A DNA stretch of 40,272 nucleotides. Origin: Chara braunii (taxonomy: Eukaryota > Streptophyta > Charophyceae > Charales > Characeae). The translations under genes were made by a program, and so were the position numbers. The stretch lies in contig BFEA01000163.1 of NCBI GenBank assembly GCA_003427395.1, positions 1,228,599-1,268,870 of the forward strand, read 5' to 3'. The notes beneath the pieces were generated by a model. It had not been told where the DNA came from. It worked only from the letters and a program-made list of their open reading frames with translations, and did no database searches. Positions 20,167-30,836 of this stretch are shown one piece after another. Every line of letters begins with the position of its first letter. The first letter of the stretch is position 1.

Positions 20167-21827
20167 GAGTTGATGCGAGGCCGAACATCCTCCTTGCTCT
20201 GATCCAGGCATTGGGAGGTCTTGTGCTTGGTGCTGTTGCACCAATAGCAGCAGCCATACCGGCTGCGCCACTTGTATTCGGCCTCGATAAAGTGAAACTT
20301 GACCCATGGTGCTGGCTGTCCGTTTCCGGCCGACGATGCGGTTTTCGCCTTCCCTTTTCCTCGGGAGTTGTTGTTGCTTCACGGCTGGACAGCGGCCACC
20401 TGATCTCCCTCACGTGATGCTTGGGTGGCTGCCGGGTCTTCCGCAATGTTGTCCGGTTGGACTGCAGCGACTTGCTGCGGACGCGGACCAAATTTTCCAT
20501 TCTCCACATAGGTTGGCTGCCATGTTGACTTCTCGTGTGCAGCCGCCCTGTTGGTCTTGATGATCACCCTTGCCTTGTCGATGATTTCGGTGAAGGTCGT
20601 GTATTGCTCGCGGTCACCAAGTGCGAGGCTCAAGGCCGCACATGACCGGTTGTAGAACTCTCGGCGTAGATGCGAAAATGGCAACTCGAGATCGGGCGTT
20701 GCAACGATCTTTTGCCATTCCGTGAGCCAGTCACGCGTTGGTGTGTTGCCTTGAGTCATGCTGAAGAGGCGGTTGATGGCGAGCGTTGGGGCGTCGTCCA
20801 TGATGAACCACTTCTTCCATAGCTTCGTCAACTCGTCCCAAGAGATCTTCTTATGTAGATCGGCGACCTGGACGCCGTGGATGGTTGCCAGGTGGCTGAG
20901 CCATATCTGGCATCCGCCCTTTGAGTTGAGGAACAACGCGCCGATGTACGAGTGCTCGGGGACGAAAAGAATTCGAAGTTCCATCGTAAAGCCCTCCCAC
21001 CAGGGGACCGGGTCTTGATGCGTATAATCATCGAACTTTTCGATGCGGAATGTCGGCATCTTGTAGTGCTGCACACTGGTGTTGCCATCCTTGTTGGGAA
21101 GCTGGTGCAGTTGCTGAACCTCGGTCTTCCAGGTGTCCAGCTGCTTGCTGATGGTGGCTGGTGCAGCGAAGGTGCTGATGTCGCCGAGCATTGCGACTAC
21201 GTGGTCAACTCGTTCCTCCAATTGGCGGGTAGAGGGTGCACTGCTGGACTCGCCAACATCTGGTCTTGGTGCAACTCGATCCAAGTCCTGTACACGGGAA
21301 TCAAGTGCCCGTGTAGCATCCTCGTGCAGATCCTTGTGGTTCCGCACCGCCCGTCGGAGATTTGCCAGCTCGGACTGCAGGTGGTTACAAGTGTAAACCA
21401 ACCGGGTCACGAGTTTGGCAAGAAACTCCTTGTGCTGCTCTTCCGGTGTCGCGTCTTTGTGCTGCTTGGATGGTTCAAAATGCCAGAACTTGAGCTTTTC
21501 GATGCTGGCGGCTTCATGCTGCTGTAGCAGATCATGGGCCTCCTTGTGGCGTGCCTGGGTATCTGCTTCTGCTTCGGCCTGAAGCCTCTGCTTTTCAGCT
21601 GCTGCCGCCGCTTCAGCTTGTAGGCGGGCAGCCTCAGCTGCCGCCTGACGCTGTTCCTCAACCTCGATCAGTGCGAGCTGAGCTTCGAACCGCTGTCGGT
21701 ACTCAGCAATGGACTCATTGGCAAGTTGGCTTGGCATGCCCAGAACTGAGACCGTCATGGTGGCGGGGACTGTTGCTGACGTGGTACTGCTGACGTGGCA
21801 CTGTTGCTGACGTGGCACTGCTGACAT
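20157..21827 (-). pseudogene. gag: Element A gag: capsid and CCHC zinc knuckle (one premature stop)
   Basis: The open frame runs from upstream of the first ATG (21827) and ends at TGA 20157-20159, with one internal TGA at 20379-20381. The N-terminal third is Ala/Gln/Glu-rich and probably coiled coil (EQRQAAAEAARLQAEA and following). The middle is a retrotransposon Gag capsid (FDDYTHQDPVPWWEGF through WQKIVATPDLEL). After the premature stop, the same frame encodes a perfect nucleocapsid knuckle, CYWCNSTKHKTSQC (near 20214-20255), so the TGA at 20379 is a later mutation and the one at 20157 is probably the native end. The start is uncertain because four copies of a roughly 16-base GCTGACGTGGCACTG-like repeat lie at 21773-21834. 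Confidence 0.88.
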
Positions 21828-21979
21828 GGCACTGTACCAAACCGGGAATGCAGGCAAAGGGTTGGGTGGGAGGGAAATCGCAGGTAGGTAACCAACCAAG
21901 CTATACTTTCCTCCCAGTCCTAATCAACAAAATAAAATAAAATAAAAAAATAAAAGAAGAGGATCCCCCCCCCCCCCTT

Positions 21980-22429
21980 NNNNNNNNNNNNNNNNNNNNN
22001 NNNNNNNNNNNNNNNNNNNNNNNNNNNNNNNNNNNNNNNNNNNNNNNNNNNNNNNNNNNNNNNNNNNNNNNNNNNNNNNNNNNNNNNNNNNNNNNNNNNN
22101 NNNNNNNNNNNNNNNNNNNNNNNNNNNNNNNNNNNNNNNNNNNNNNNNNNNNNNNNNNNNNNNNNNNNNNNNNNNNNNNNNNNNNNNNNNNNNNNNNNNN
22201 NNNNNNNNNNNNNNNNNNNNNNNNNNNNNNNNNNNNNNNNNNNNNNNNNNNNNNNNNNNNNNNNNNNNNNNNNNNNNNNNNNNNNNNNNNNNNNNNNNNN
22301 NNNNNNNNNNNNNNNNNNNNNNNNNNNNNNNNNNNNNNNNNNNNNNNNNNNNNNNNNNNNNNNNNNNNNNNNNNNNNNNNNNNNNNNNNNNNNNNNNNNN
22401 NNNNNNNNNNNNNNNNNNNNNNNNNNNNN
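21980..22429. other. Assembly gap of 450 N
   Basis: The gap is bounded by a poly-C run on the left and a poly-A run on the right. It falls in the 5' leader of element A, between gag and the copy of the leader that flanks element B. Its true length is unknown. Confidence 1.
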
Positions 22430-22756
22430 TGAAAAAAAAAAAAATTGTGCGAAATAGAGTACATATGCGATTTTCAGAAAAGAACTAAATCCAGTTTCTG
22501 AGAATATGAACACCTCCTAATATGCCTAAAAGGGAAATGCTGATAGGCTTCGCAATATTTCGGTTTTCAAAAAAAAATTGCGAGATAGAATGGAGATTTG
22601 ATTTTCAGAAAAGAATAAATCCGGTTTCCGAGAATATGACCACCTCTAGCGTTATCCTAATATGCCTAGAAAACGAAATGCTAACATCAGAAATTTTCGG
22701 CTATGTATGCGAATATCAGAAATTTCGGATGCCAATATCAGAGAAACGAAATGCTA
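22430..22756 (-). repeat. Element A leader, gag-proximal half
   Basis: AT-rich sequence with a degenerate ~131-bp tandem duplication (gattttcagaaaagaa at about 22469 and 22600, then aatatga-cacctc and ctaatatgcctaaa) and short repeats of cgaaatgcta followed by atatcagaaatttt. The same short repeats resume at 31913 on the other side of element B, which shows that B split this sequence. Confidence 0.75.
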
Positions 22757-23053
22757 CTTTTGAAACAGTTTTCACCTGTCGGCAGTAGCGAGTGCAGATC
22801 CCAGGGCTCGATCCCTAGTTCTCACCTTACCTGTGTACAGTATGTGTGTTGACCCCGAGTGTTTGAACCCGTGACCTGTGTTTTGACAGTTGTTGTTGTC
22901 CGTCGTAGGTCAGTGTAAGGGTAGGGGTTCGATCTGTAGACCTGTCGGATAGGAGTTCTAGTGAGTTCTAGAAGTCGTAGCTGTAGCCTGTCCAAAGGGT
23001 CAAGGTCGTAGCTGCTACAATCCTAAAAGGTCAAGGTCGTAGCTGCTACAGTA

Positions 23054-23095
23054 CCGAAAGGCCAAGTCTACAGACTTCCGGAAGTGGCCTTTCGG
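23054..23095. promoter_or_regulatory. Conserved dyad in U3 of the B/C family
   Basis: CCGAAAGGCC (23054-23063) and GGCCTTTCGG (23086-23095) are exact reverse complements flanking the 12-base palindrome ACTTCCGGAAGT. The outer dyad is kept in the B 3' LTR (about 31131-31172) and nearly in the C LTR (about 33895-33950), although the C LTR is otherwise much diverged. It lies about 200 bases upstream of the TATA box, so an enhancer or silencer site is plausible. Confidence 0.65.
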
Positions 23096-23301
23096 AGTAG
23101 GCTCACGTTAGACAGAGGCAAGTGGGCAAGTGGTGGAGCCAACTTCAGTGTGTTGGCAGTGCGACTGCAGTAAGGTTGCGGTCCAACCCCATGCAGTCAG
23201 CGGTACGGTCCAGTCAGTCCCAGTCCCGTCCAACGAGTACCATACGGGACTGTGTGCACCATGGGCCGATGGAAAAGGGCCAGACCAGCGAGCTACAAAA
23301 G

Positions 23302-23308
23302 TATAAAT
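23302..23308 (+). promoter_or_regulatory. TATA box of element B 5' LTR
   Basis: TATAAAT within gtataaatcagagg; the same word is in the B 3' LTR (31378-31384) and in the C LTR (33725-33731, minus strand). Conservation in three LTRs supports it as the core promoter of the genomic RNA. Confidence 0.7.
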
Positions 23309-23746
23309 CAGAGGGCAGCGCCCAGCCATTCATTCATTCCTGCGGAAGCCATGCGGAAGCACTGTCATAGTGACTTGTGTGAGGTGGTGTGCAGAGGCGC
23401 CCGAAGTGGAAGTGGGCTGAAGGAGAGTAGGGTAGCCATAGCGATAGAGTAGAAGCGGCCATAGCCGCCATAGCTGGTAGTGAAGTGCAGTGTGTGTATG
23501 TGAGTGTTCAGAGTGTGTGGTGTGTGGGGTATCCAGGTTGATCCGGTATGCGAACAGCAGTGTCAAGTGAGTGACGAACAGAGAGTTGTTCAGGCGCTGT
23601 GCCGCCATAGCCATGTGAAGTGAACTTGTATCTGAGTGTGTTTTTGGTACTATATCTTTGAGTTCTGAGTGGGCGCCTGGCGCCAGTTTGCTGCGCAACC
23701 TGCTTGCATACGTGTGAAGTGTGAATGGATGCGAGTCTGATTGCAC

Positions 23747-23758
23747 TGGTATCGGAGC
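23747..23758 (+). promoter_or_regulatory. Primer-binding site of element B
   Basis: TGGTATCGGAGC starts one base after the LTR end. It matches the usual initiator tRNA-Met site TGGTATCAGAGC except at position 8. Element A has the identical 12-mer. Confidence 0.85.
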
Positions 23759-23913
23759 TGGTACCCGCTACCTCACGTGCCATCGCCGTTGTGGCAGGAG
23801 AGAGATGCGCGCCATAGGGCGCCATAGCTGGAGTGCGCCACCGTGAAGAAGAAGTCCGCCATAGCTGCGCTGCGGAAGGAAGTGACGCGTGCCTGCATAG
23901 AAGACAACGACGA

Positions 23914-23989
<76 letters not shown>

Positions 23990-25137
23990 TGAGCGATACA
24001 AGATTGGTTCATCACGCACCTGCACTGAAGACAGCATCGAGGAGAGAGAGAGTTGAGTGATCCAAGATTGGTTGTGCGGTGCAAGACAGAGTAGCGGCCG
24101 TAGCCGCGAAGCTCGGGACACGGAGGAGAGACGAGGATGAAGTTGAGGAGGAAGGAGAGATAAAGAAGTGGAAGATAGAGATAGCCGGGGGTGAACAAAA
24201 AAAAAAAAAGGAGGGAGAGACGGTTAACGGGGGCCCAAATATTCGCCGTTTTCGTTGGCAATTGTGGTGCGAATTTCATCAAAAATTTTAAAAACAAACG
24301 TTATGAGACCATAGTGCAAACATCAAAAAAGGGAACAGGTCAAAAAGAACGGAAAAAAAAAAACAAAAAAACACTATGAAACCCTAACACAAAGACACTG
24401 TCCGAGTCAAAATGAAGCGTCCAACGAATTCAACAAAATGCCAACTTTTTCATTATTGATCCAAACATGTCAAAACTGCACACATGACGTACCCTAAAGC
24501 ACATATATATCACTCAAAAAGAAAAACAAGAAAAAAAGCAAAAAATCAGCACAATATGATAGTTTCAGTGCAATTCGGTGCAAAATTCATCGAAAATAAC
24601 ACCCCTGTGGTACTTGCTGAGTCTGAGTCTATTTGTCTCTTCTTTCTGCATTGAGTCTCTTATGTCAAGGTGATAGGACTCCGTGTATGAAGGATAGGGC
24701 CTCGTTGACCAAACCCCTGTCGGGCTGAGTAGGGCTAAAGACTGTGTCTGACGACTCGACAGTCCCGGAGGACACGAACCCTCCCAAGGACCGGTACTGA
24801 CCGGCGGGCTGCTCGGTGTGGCACGGTAGGCCCGAAATCGAAGCTGTGGGCTGCACAACGGGCCGTCTAAGTATTGAGAGAACCTGCTCACTGCGTCGTC
24901 ATGTCTGCGACGTCAAAGAATTATTGAGGAGTTACGGGGGATCTCCTTAAATGCCTCCTGGTCAGCAACAAGTTTTGTTGTGACGGCTGTAGTATTACGG
25001 TCTAGGCTAGAGACCATAGTTGACAGGGTTCTCTACGGATCTTGTGGTCCATAGATCGAGTCAGTAGGTCTTGTCGGTTAGGGGGAGAGTCTAAGTGGTG
25101 AGGAGTGGGACCGTTGTTGGGTTGTGCATCTTTTACC
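23759..25137 (+). other. Element B untranslated leader with a GA microsatellite
   Basis: About 1.4 kb with no supported gene. It contains a GA tract (about 23917-23987), a partial duplication (gagcgatacaagattggtt near 23992 and gagtgatccaagattggtt near 24054), an A-rich stretch (24195-24380) and a segment (about 24706-24860) that matches the element C leader at the right edge of the window (40120-40272). Confidence 0.8.
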
Positions 25138-27130
25138 ATGGTTGACACACGTAGTGGCACGAGTACCACCCCCTATACGCCCGAGCAGGAAGCCAAGGCC
25201 GTCGTCGCCCTGAAGGAGAGAAGAGAAAGGAAGGAGGCCAAGAAGAAGGCCTTGTTAGAAGAGCAGGCGGCCAAGCTGAAAAAGATCGAGGAGGAGATGG
25301 CCAGAGAGAAGGAGAGGCTGAGGAAAGAGGAAGAAGAGAAGTTGAAGGCGGTGGAAGAGGAAGAAGAAGAAGAAGAAGAACAACCACTGGAAAGGCGAAG
25401 GGCAGGAGACAAAGGAGAATCCAGTGGGGTTAAAAAGGATCAATTAGAGAAGAGGATTACAGATGGGTTGCAGGACTAACCCTGGGAGAAGACGAGGAGG
25501 CGTTGATGTATGTGCTCAGGGACGAGCAGGAGGCGGCCATAAGAGAATGGGAGGCTGAAGAAGACCCACTCAAGCGGTAGGTGTTGGAGGATGAGAAAAG
25601 GATGGAGTGNAAGTTTCGCCTCACCAGGGAAAGGAAAAGAAGGATGGAGGCCGCCAGCCAGGCGGCAAAAGAATTAGAGGAGATAAAGAAGCAGAGAGAT
25701 CAGATGGCGGTACAGGTAGATTTATTGGGGAAGATGAAAATTATGGCGAAGAATATAGAGCCCCTGGCACAGGTCCAGGAAGAGCAATTTCTGTTTGGTA
25801 GAAGCCAGGATATTGTCGTGCGTTCTATACGATTGGGGCTCAGGGACTTTGCATGTGAATTGGCTACGCAGGTGGGCACCGAGGTGAGGGCCCGCCTCGA
25901 AGGGACAGAGCGTTATTGCACTGGCGCCATTGAGGGCGCCAGACTAACCGCCCCCAAAGGGGAGGAAGTACGTCCCCGTAGGGAGCCGGTCAAGGTCAAA
26001 TTTCCTGATTCCTACAGTGGGAAGAAGGAAAATAACTTTGACAACTGGGAAGCGAATGTTATGACCTACGTGCATCTACAAAAAGTTTTTCCAGATGAGC
26101 ACGTTCTAATCGCCATCCATGCCCTGAAAGAGGAAGCCGCCAGTTTTGCCCGCTCCTTGGTACGCAAGGCTAACTGCAATAATGATGTCGTTGTGTACTC
26201 TGCGTTCACTCCCCTTAGTGACTTTCTGAAATTATTACGTGAGCGGTTCGCAGACGTGCGTGTAGTGTTAAAGCCTCCGATCGTTTGCAAACCATCCATT
26301 CGCGTCAGTGGAAGAGTGCCAAGGCACTCAAAGGTGTAATGGATGAGTTGATTGCAATCCCTGACCACGGGGTCACCGAGACCCAGTTGGTCAACCTCTT
26401 CTACCGGGCTATGCCCGAATCACTGCGAGGGCACTTCTTTGAGAAGAGCCAGCAACCCACCATGACCTACGACGCCCTGAGCAGGGAAGTGGTGGCGTTT
26501 GAAGCGCGGTCCATGTCAGTCTCCACTTTCTGGCACAAGGACCTAGACAGGGGGAAAAAGTGGAAGGGCCGCACCATCTCTGGTCAGGTTAAGACAAAGG
26601 ATCGTCTGATCCTTACCTTAGACGAAGGTGGCGTCGAAGAAGTTCCCTACGAACAAATAGAATGGGGGTTTGAGGATGAGGGCAGTAGCCAAGGGCAAGG
26701 GAGGACTTACGCTGCTGTCGCGGTTGGAGGGAGGCCGCAAGGAGGGGGAAGAGGTCAGGGACAAAGGGGCCAGACCTCAAGGGGTTGTAGCCAGGGCGAT
26801 CAGGGGGTTGGCGGTAGAGGAGGAAACCGCCAAGCGGGAGGTAGGGGTCAAGGTCCCCCGCAAAACCGTTTTGGAAATCGGTCTCCTGGTAGAGGAAATT
26901 GGTCACCACGCAGGGGGAACAGGTTGTCCTCCTGGAGAAGTAGTTGGCACCCAGGGCTGCCCCAGGGCAGGCCCTGGGAAGATCTGGGCTTGGACCAACG
27001 CTTATGGCAACAACGTGTTGACCAGGGACAGTGCATATACTATGGTGACCCTGGCCACATTATTAAATATTGTCCTAAGTATAGAGAAGCCCAGTGGGCT
27101 GCCCAAGAGTCAAAAGGCAGCCGCCGGTAG
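25138..27130 (+). pseudogene. gag: Element B gag: charged coiled coil, capsid, RGG-like tail, damaged zinc knuckle
   Basis: The chosen start ATG (25138) gives MVDTRSGTSTTPYT; the reading ends at TAG 27128-27130. The N-terminal third is Lys/Glu-rich and strongly coiled coil. The middle resembles the retrotransposon capsid (KVKFPDSYSGKKENNFDNWE through LVNLFYRAMPESLRGHFF). A Gly/Arg/Gln-rich basic segment follows, then CIYYGDPGHIIKYC, a CCHC knuckle whose second Cys is Tyr (TGT-type to TAT). Breaks by comparison with element C: a one-base loss near 25460, TAG 25578-25580 where C has Gln, and a frameshift near 26265. An N at 25610 is probably the G of a Trp codon. Gag packages RNA into cytoplasmic particles in this family; this copy cannot. 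Confidence 0.9.
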
Positions 27131-30100
27131 GGGTAGCAACTGGCCCTACCCCAGGGCCGTGTGGAGATACGTCAACGAGCCGGCACGAATCTCCCGAACC
27201 ACATGAGCCCATGGCAGAGGTTGCAGGCCGGTGCCTAGATAGCTGCCCAGAGACTGCATGTGTTAGAGTCTCTCTAAGCACTTCCCTCACAGGCGTGGCA
27301 TAAGAATTAAAGGAGAGAATGCCCGCCTGGGCCAAGATGAAGAAAGAGAATAGGGGGCAGCTCATACTAGCAGATACAAAGATCTTTAGAGGCCGAGCTG
27401 GCGCCTTAGTGGATAGTGGAGCCACTCACAGTTATATTAGTAGGAGGGCGCTGCAAAAGCTGAAGTTGCAGTTAAAGGTCCAGAAATTGGCAGACCCTGG
27501 AGTCACTATCCTCGCAGACAATCGCACCATGCGAGTCGAGGATTACGTAGAGGGAGTCCAGGCTTACTTCTGCCTAGAGCAGAGTGGGAAGGTGGAGAAG
27601 GTCCTCCACTCCCTGACTCTCCTCGTTGAAGATAACCTCTCGTTTGATATAGTCCTAGGAATGGACTAGGGAGAGGCAGCAGGGGCCACACTCCATTTGA
27701 GAGAGCACGAGTGTAGGCTTCCTAGCCCGTCAGGCGGAGTCAAGACTGCCCGCCTGTTCCATGTGTCAGGAGTAGATGACTCCCTGGCACATTGCTGCCT
27801 TAGCGCTCCTGCATTTGCACGAATGGTTAGGAAGGAGCAGCTAGAGGAACAAGTTTTCGTGGCCTATGTCAGGCCAATTATTGAGCCTACGGTACAGAAA
27901 CCCACAGACCCCGCAATTGCCAAGCTGTTGGAAAGATATAAGGATTTAGTTAAGCCGCCGGTAGGAGTAGTTCCGCGGCCGATCCAGCATCGCATTGAGA
28001 TTGAGCCAGGCAGCAAGACTCCTAAGGGATCTGTATATAGGATGTCCCCGCGGGAACTGGAAGAGCTTCGCAAGCAGTTAGACGAACTCTTAGAGAAGGG
28101 TTGGATTAGGCCCAATTCGTCTCTATTTGGAGCACCTGTTTTATTCGTCCCCAAAAAGGAGGGAGAGTTGAGACTATGTATAGACTATAGGGGTCTCAAT
28201 GCCATCAGTGAAGAATGCAGAGCCACTGCCCCGAATAGACGACCTATTAGATCGGGTGCAAGAGTGTAAGTATTTTTCGAAGATAGACTTAAAGTCCGAA
28301 TATCATCAGATAGAAGTTCATCCTGTTGATCAACACAAGACCGCTTTTCGGACTAGATACAGGCATTATGAGTTTATAGTGATGCCCTTTGGACTAACCA
28401 ATGCGCCTGCAACATTTCAGCATTGCATGAACGATCTCTTTAGGCCATGGTTAGATAGGTTTGTCGTAGTCTACATGGACGACATTTTAGTATTCAGTAA
28501 GTCCCTCCAGGAGCATGAGGGCCATCTGAGGCAGGTCTTGGAAACACTAAAAGAAGCTAATTTCAAGATCAATGCGAAGAAGTGCGAGTGGGCGAAGACT
28601 CAAGTTTTGTACTTAGGCCACATCTTAGACGGAGACGGCATAAAACCCGAAGACAGTAAAATCACAGCGATTAGAGATTGGCCTACACCCCGCACGTTGA
28701 CAGAGTTGCGGTCGTTCCTAGGCCTAGCAAACTATTATAGGAAGCTCGTGAGGAACTTCTCCACAATCGCTGCCCCCCTTCGCAGGCTGTTAAAGAAAGA
28801 AACAATCTGGAAGTGGGACAAGGACTGCACGTCTGCAATGAAAAAGTTGAAACAAGCATTGATAGAGTATCCAGTCTTAAAAGTAGCCGATCCATCTCTA
28901 CCCTTTGTCGTTACCACGGACGCGAGTCAGTACGGGATAGGTGTTGTCCTACAGCAAGACGATGGCAATGGTTATAGACCCGTAGAGTTCATGTCTGCTA
29001 GGATGCCTTCAGAGAAGGTAGCGACATCTACCTATGAGAGGGAACTCTACGCTCTCAGACAAGCATTAGAGCACTGGAAGCACTACTTGCTTGGGAGGCA
29101 CTTCAAAGTCTATTCAGACCACGAGACATTAAGGTGGCTGAAGACGCAGGCTAAGATGACACCTAAGCTTACGAGGTGGGCCGCCGAGATAGACCAATAT
29201 GATTTTGAGCTCAAGCCAGTAAAAGGGAAGTATATTGTAGTTGCGGACGCTCTAAGTAGGAGAGCGGACTACTTTGGGGCGATAGTTCATTATCTAGATA
29301 TAGGGGGAGACCTACAGCAGAAAGTTAGAGAGGCCTATGCGCAGGACCCTATCTATGGTGACCTCCTTAGGAGAGTGAAGGAGGCCCCAAAGTCTGAACC
29401 AAACTACCGCACTACTGATGGACTGTTGTTCGAGAAGACTAACGTATTCGATCGATTGTGCGTCCCCGACAGTGAAGAGATCCGTAGTTTGATCCTAGGG
29501 GAATGACACGATACAGAGGGACACTTTGGTTGGCAAAAGACTTTAGCCAACCTAATGCACGCGTACACCTGGCCCGGTATGAAGGCCGACTTCATAGAGT
29601 ATGTTCGCAGTTGTAAGGTCTGTCAGAGGAACAAGACCACCACGCGTGCCCCTCTATGTGTTCTCAAACCCTTGCCTATTCCTGACCAGCCAGGAGATTC
29701 AGTATCCATTGACTTTATGGATACTGGCGTCAAGAGTAGGCACGACAAGAGCCAAGTCATGGTCGTAATAGATAGATTTAGTAAATATGCAGTCTTTATT
29801 CCTTTGCCTTTTGAGGCACGTACAAAGTTAGTGATTCAAAAGTTTTTTGATCATTGGGTCAGTGAGCACAGGGTCCCATTGTCTATAGTTAGTGATAGAG
29901 ACACCCGGTTCACCAGTCAGAACTGGCAGAATTGATGAGAGTCTATGGCTCTAAGTTGTTAATGTCATCTGGCCGTCATCCGGAGACCAACGGTCAGACT
30001 GAACAGATGAACAAGATCCTGCAGCAAGTTTTGAGGATGTACATTAGACCTGATCAAGTTAATTGGGATGAGATGCTCCCAAAGGTAGCCAGCGCCTACA

Positions 30101-30798
30101 ATAATAGCGTACACCTATCCACCTATCGCACTCCCAACGAGTTGCATAAGTTTTTCAAGCCGTGTAGACCCTTCGAAGGACTTAACCGGGATCAAATTTA
30201 TAGGCTACTGCCCGGTACAAGGGAGTTCGCGTTAGAGCGTGAGAAAGAGTTGGCTACAGTGGTAGAGAACCGCAGGAAGGCCCAACACAGGATGATAGAG
30301 AAAGCTAACAAGCACCGTCGCCCGTCACAATTTCAAGTAGGCGACTTAGTCTGGGTCAAGTCTAAAGAGTTTGCTCCTGAGGAGAACATCTCGCAAAAGT
30401 TACTGCCCGCATATAGAGGACCGTGGCCAGTTCTAGAAGTTAAGGGCGGAGAAGATGGCCCCTCCTATACGATAGAGATTCCAGCACACCTCCACACCTA
30501 CCCAGTGTTCCATGCGTTGAAGTTGTTACCCTACACAACGAGTGACCAGTTTCCATCACGAAGATCCATGATCCCCCCGGATATGGATGGCAGGTACAAC
30601 ATTGACGGCATAGTGGGAGAAGATGTCTTTAGGACTGGAGGTAGAGGTCGTCCACAAAAACAATATAAAGTCAGGTTTGCATACCAAGAACCAGAAGACG
30701 ACCGCTGGTTTACGAGAACCGAACGTCTAGAGACAGCTCCCGACATAGTTAGAACCTATGAGAGAGAGAAGAAAGGAAAAGGTCCTGCCTTGGACTGA
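27085..30798 (+). pseudogene. pol: Element B pol: protease, RT, RNase H, integrase (broken)
   Basis: This frame opens at 27085 and overlaps gag by 46 bases in the -1 frame; it ends at TGA 30796-30798. Protease has ALVDSGATHSYIS (near 27403). Reverse transcriptase has [21 protein letters not shown] (Glu where Gly is usual), VMPFGLTNAPATFQ and VVVYMDDILVFS (YMDD at 28472-28483). RNase H has TTDASQYGIG and VYSDHETLRWLK. Integrase has HDTEGHFGWQKT, CKVCQRNK, then SIDFMD, SDRDTRFTS and HPETNGQTEQMNK for the DDE triad. The tail, DDRWFTRTERLETAPDI, looks chromodomain-like. Breaks: TAA 27301, TAG 27667 (Trp in C), a one-base loss near 28203, TGA 29504 (Cys in C) and a one-base loss near 29935. The RT to RNase H part (28199-29506) is the longest intact stretch. 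Confidence 0.92.
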
Positions 30799-30824
30799 GT
30801 TATTCTCGGAGGACCTCGAATTTA

Positions 30825-30836
30825 GGCCGGCGGGAG
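30825..30836 (+). promoter_or_regulatory. Polypurine tract of element B
   Basis: GGCCGGCGGGAG ends directly against the TGAAAC start of the 3' LTR. It contains two Cs, so it is a weak tract; the corresponding C sequence (minus strand, 34252-34240) is GGCTGGCGGGAG, so the form is typical of the family. Confidence 0.65.

Larger units (their letters stand above)
22761..23745 (+). repeat. Element B 5' LTR
   Basis: Begins TGAAACAGTTTTCACC and ends GAGTCTGATTGCA. Its partner at 30837-31908 differs by only a few percent by eye. It contains two copies of a 31-bp direct repeat with the palindrome GTAGCTGCTAC (23008-23018 and 23039-23049), a 10-bp inverted repeat (23054-23095) and a TATA box (23302-23308). 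Confidence 0.95.

Noticed and set aside
17380-20560. Plus-strand open frames opposite element A pol and gag
   Set aside because: They are shadows of the GC-rich antisense coding sequence and contain no domain of their own.
24191-24600. A-rich stretch as a poly(A) tail of a LINE or processed gene
   Set aside because: It lies inside the leader of element B, with no upstream LINE or exon sequence and no flanking duplication.
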